From positions 1 through 15,587 of the forward strand of contig JAFDHW010000019.1 in assembly GCA_019308705.1 (NCBI GenBank): 15,587 nucleotides of DNA, written 5' to 3'. The DNA comes from Deltaproteobacteria bacterium. Its GTDB lineage: Bacteria; Desulfobacterota; Desulfobacteria; Desulfobacterales; Desulfatibacillaceae. This document shows, piece by piece, positions 13,847 to 15,587 of the stretch (within the stretch, counting starts at the first letter, position 1; every line of letters begins with the position of its first letter). The translations under genes and the position numbers were made by a program. Below the pieces are notes generated by a model. The model was not told where the DNA came from and made no database searches. It was given only the letters and a program-made list of their open reading frames with translations.

Positions 13847-14608
13847 TTACTTTCCCGCCACGAACTCCACCCACAGGACGGCGCCCAGTTCCACGGGTTT
13901 TTGTTCGCCGTCGCGGATGATGGTTTCGTCCGCTTCGTTCAGGGCGGCGAAGCCCCACCACCCGGCCCAGGGCGCGGTGTAGGTGAATACGCCGTTCGCG
14001 TCGGCCCTGACGGACTGGGTCACCATGTAGTCGTTGGGCGGCGCGTGGGTCTTGTCCCTGTTGTAGTACTCCACCTCCACCACGGAATAGGGCGCGGGCT
14101 CGCCGTCCATCTTCACCACGCCCTGGAAGGTGTTGCCCGCGTACAGGCCGAACGGCCGGGTCAAGGGCACGATTTCGGTTTTCAGCCCCAGTTCCGCATC
14201 CCAGCCGTCCTCGTCGCCAAAGGCGGCCACCACGGTCTTGGTCAGGTGCACGATGTAGCAGTCCTCCGCGGGCTCCCAGTAGGGCGCTGGCTCCATGGCA
14301 AAGGCGTACACCCCGGGTCTGCGCACGGGAAAGGACGCTTTCCAGGCCGGCTGCCCCATGACCCGGATTTCGGCAAGGGAAGGCGTCAGGTCCGTGGTTT
14401 TGCCGTTGACCGTAACGGTGAAGGCCACGGGCTTTTCCATCGGCATGCCGACCATCTCCATGGGATGGGAAAAGGACAGGGTCAGGACGAGGGCGCGGTC
14501 GTCCTCGGGCATGACCATGGAGTCCGTGGGGATGACCATGCCGAAGTGCGCCCACGCGGGCGCCGCCGCAAACAGGGCCGCCAGGATGATGAAAGCTGTC
14601 TTTTTCAT
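13847..14608 (-). CDS. nikK: NikK-like periplasmic protein of a nickel ECF transporter (DUF4198)
   Basis: The product is 253 aa, with ATG at 14608 after AAGGAG. A signal peptide (about 1-21, ending AWA) leaves a mature protein starting [12 protein letters not shown], characteristic of DUF4198/NikK proteins, which begin with a metal-ligand histidine. The rest is beta-rich: [11 protein letters not shown] with [15 protein letters not shown], then [35 protein letters not shown] in broken pieces, a [12 protein letters not shown] strand, and a Ig-like [24 protein letters not shown] segment near the C-terminus. NikK is thought to assist nickel capture in the periplasm for the NikMQO importer. It lies first in the cluster, but a split palindrome and MITE copy B separate it from nikL. 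No NikR-like operator (GTATGA-N16-TCATAC type) was seen upstream. Confidence 0.78.
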   Translation of the reverse strand: MKKTAFIILAALFAAAPAWAHFGMVIPTDSMVMPEDDRALVLTLSFSHPMEMVGMPMEKPVAFTVTVNGKTTDLTPSLAEIRVMGQPAWKASFPVRRPGVYAFAMEPAPYWEPAEDCYIVHLTKTVVAAFGDEDGWDAELGLKTEIVPLTRPFGLYAGNTFQGVVKMDGEPAPYSVVEVEYYNRDKTHAPPNDYMVTQSVRADANGVFTYTAPWAGWWGFAALNEADETIIRDGEQKPVELGAVLWVEFVAGK

Positions 14609-14681
14609 GTAAATCTCCTTGTCTTGTGTGTTTGCCGCGGTGGCGGCGGTCAAGACGGCTTCCTGCCGACGGTTTTTCCAC

Positions 14682-14711
14682 AAAAAAAGCCGAACCCCGC
14701 CGGGGATCGGC
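14682..14711 (-). terminator. Rho-independent terminator after the recR-ykgJ genes
   Basis: On the minus strand GCCGA-T-CCCC / GGGG-T-TCGGC forms a 9-bp stem with one T-T mismatch and a 3-nt loop, followed by seven T (14682-14688). It lies about 100 nt after the ykgJ-type stop and 74 nt before the nikK ATG, isolating the metal-transport genes from recR-ykgJ. Confidence 0.8.
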
Positions 14712-14807
14712 CTTCGTGGCTCCTTGTTTTTTTTCTGTACCTTGCCTTGGTTTTTGCGCCCGTTTCAACGGGCATGAGGAGGTCGGCCTCCCTCTTTGGG
14801 AATGGTC

Positions 14808-15245
14808 TTACCGGCCCGGGCCGCTCCTGTCAAAGGAAAACGTGTCCTCGGCGGCCTGTTTGAGCCTTTTTTCGACCTCGCGGACGATTTTTCCCCGGGG
14901 AGCGTCCGGGTCCATGCCCGGGCAGGAGGCGGCCATGGCGAGCCAGTTGCCCGGATCCACCAGCACGGCCCGCAGGTAGGGCCATTGGCGGCACATGGCG
15001 GGCTTGACCGGATGGATGGAGCACTTTTCATCAAAGAAGACGCAGTAGCCGTCGGCCTTCTGGGCCAGCACCCGGCGCCCGCCCGAAGGGGCGGTGTAGC
15101 GCTTTTCAAAGTCTTCCCGGCCTATGCCCAGGTATTCGCAGATGGCGGCGGTCTCCCGCTCGTCCACGTAGGTTCCGCCGTACCCGTGGCAGCACTTGCC
15201 GCACATCCGGCAGGTGAAGATGTCGCTGTCGCCGGGCTGTTTCAT
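14808..15245 (-). CDS. YkgJ-family cysteine cluster protein
   Basis: The product is 145 aa. The ATG at 15245 overlaps the recR stop by 4 nt (ATGA), so translation is coupled. The N-terminal CRMCGKCCHGYGG (Cys12, 15, 18, 19) and the central CSIHPVKPAMCRQWPYL form the CxxCxxCC...CxxHxxKPxxCRxWP signature of the family (formerly UPF0153). These proteins are thought to bind a zinc ion or Fe-S cluster, and their role is not established. About 50 residues follow the last motif and end in a charged tail. No signal peptide is seen, so it should be cytoplasmic. Link to recR may be only positional. Confidence 0.88.
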   Translation of the reverse strand: MKQPGDSDIFTCRMCGKCCHGYGGTYVDERETAAICEYLGIGREDFEKRYTAPSGGRRVLAQKADGYCVFFDEKCSIHPVKPAMCRQWPYLRAVLVDPGNWLAMAASCPGMDPDAPRGKIVREVEKRLKQAAEDTFSFDRSGPGR

Positions 15246-15587
15246 TCGCTTTCCACGTCCGTGCGGTGGTCGATGGCGCGTTTTAGGGTGAGGCTGTCCA
15301 TATATTTCAAGTCCGCGCCCACAGGGATGCCCGTGGCCAGGCGGCTCACCCGGACATCCGCGCCCTTCAGCCTGTCCCGGATGTAGGAGGCCGTGGCCTC
15401 GCCTTCCATGGTGGCGGACACGGCCACCAGCACCTCCCTGGCCTCCCCGCTTTTGACCCGGGCGAAGAGTTCGGCCATGCGCAGGCTGTCCGGCCCGACG
15501 CCGTTCATGGGCGAGAGCACGCCCTGGAGCACGTGGTACCGGCCGGAGAACACCCCGGCCCGCTCCAGGGCCACCATGTCCGATGGC
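15242..15587 (-). CDS. recR: Recombination mediator protein RecR (C-terminal part)
   Basis: The frame is open to the window edge; PSDMVALERAGVFSGRYHVL shows that the ATG at 15577 is internal. The visible 114 or so residues are the Toprim domain and C-terminus of RecR: YHVLQGVLSPMNGVGPDSL, EVLVAVSATMEGEATASYI, VRVSRLATGIPVGADLKYM and a closing TLKRAIDHR helix. RecR works with RecO (and RecF) to load RecA on SSB-coated DNA during gap repair. The helix-hairpin-helix and zinc finger lie outside the window. The stop overlaps the start of the ykgJ-type gene. Confidence 0.95.
   Translation of the reverse strand, partial: PSDMVALERAGVFSGRYHVLQGVLSPMNGVGPDSLRMAELFARVKSGEAREVLVAVSATMEGEATASYIRDRLKGADVRVSRLATGIPVGADLKYMDSLTLKRAIDHRTDVESE

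Noticed and set aside
14609..14807. Nickel/cobalt or cobalamin riboswitch or NikR site upstream of nikK
   Set aside because: No B12 box, NiCo-type junction or GTATGA/TCATAC operator was found; the main structure there is a plain terminator.
1..15587. CRISPR array, tRNA or rRNA genes, prophage
   Set aside because: No regularly spaced repeats, no cloverleaf or rRNA sequence, and no phage genes were seen on either strand.

Overview
The window is GC-rich and densely coded. It looks like a chromosomal segment of an anaerobic deltaproteobacterium (Desulfobacterota, probably a sulfate reducer or relative). The organism call is an inference from content: two genes with in-frame TGA codons that read best as selenocysteine, a flavoredoxin-like flavin reductase, a TRAP solute-binding protein without membrane partners, a COG2509 flavoprotein and a NikKL/CbiQO metal transporter.

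Layout. Plus strand 1-5450: the tail of an unidentified gene and its terminator, a flavin reductase, an MsrA whose catalytic residue is encoded by TGA (1126-1128), a TRAP solute-binding protein, a 338-nt possibly structured leader, a COG2509 FAD oxidoreductase and an alpha/beta hydrolase. Positions 5451-5744 are a convergent intergenic region with a decayed higBA toxin-antitoxin relic (minus) and strong palindromes. Minus strand 5745-7433: a long-chain acyl-CoA ligase with a good sigma-70 promoter. Then a 149-bp MITE (copy A) lies in front of a plus-strand gene for a duplicated C_GCAxxG_C_C protein, which has a second in-frame TGA (7932-7934) exactly where its other repeat has a conserved cysteine. 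Next come a sensor kinase/response regulator pair (plus), then on the minus strand a cold-shock protein with a leader of about 250 nt, and a nickel/cobalt ECF transporter cluster (nikK, nikL, cbiQ, cbiO) that has no nikM/cbiM. A second MITE (copy B, 240 bp) separates nikK from nikL. The window ends with ykgJ-type and recR genes (minus).

The most interesting content is the pair of selenoprotein candidates. In each the TGA replaces a redox cysteine, and a hairpin with a G-first apical loop begins 18-19 nt downstream, as expected for a bacterial SECIS. Ordinary gene calling would cut both genes into pieces. The second gene is the stronger discovery candidate: a two-repeat C_GCAxxG_C_C protein with Sec in repeat 1 and Cys at the matching site of repeat 2.

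The two MITE copies share long terminal inverted repeats and each has its own 4-bp target duplication (TTAG and ATAA). Copy A sits in the presumed 5' leader of the selenoprotein gene. Copy B landed in the loop of an intergenic palindrome inside the metal-transport cluster.
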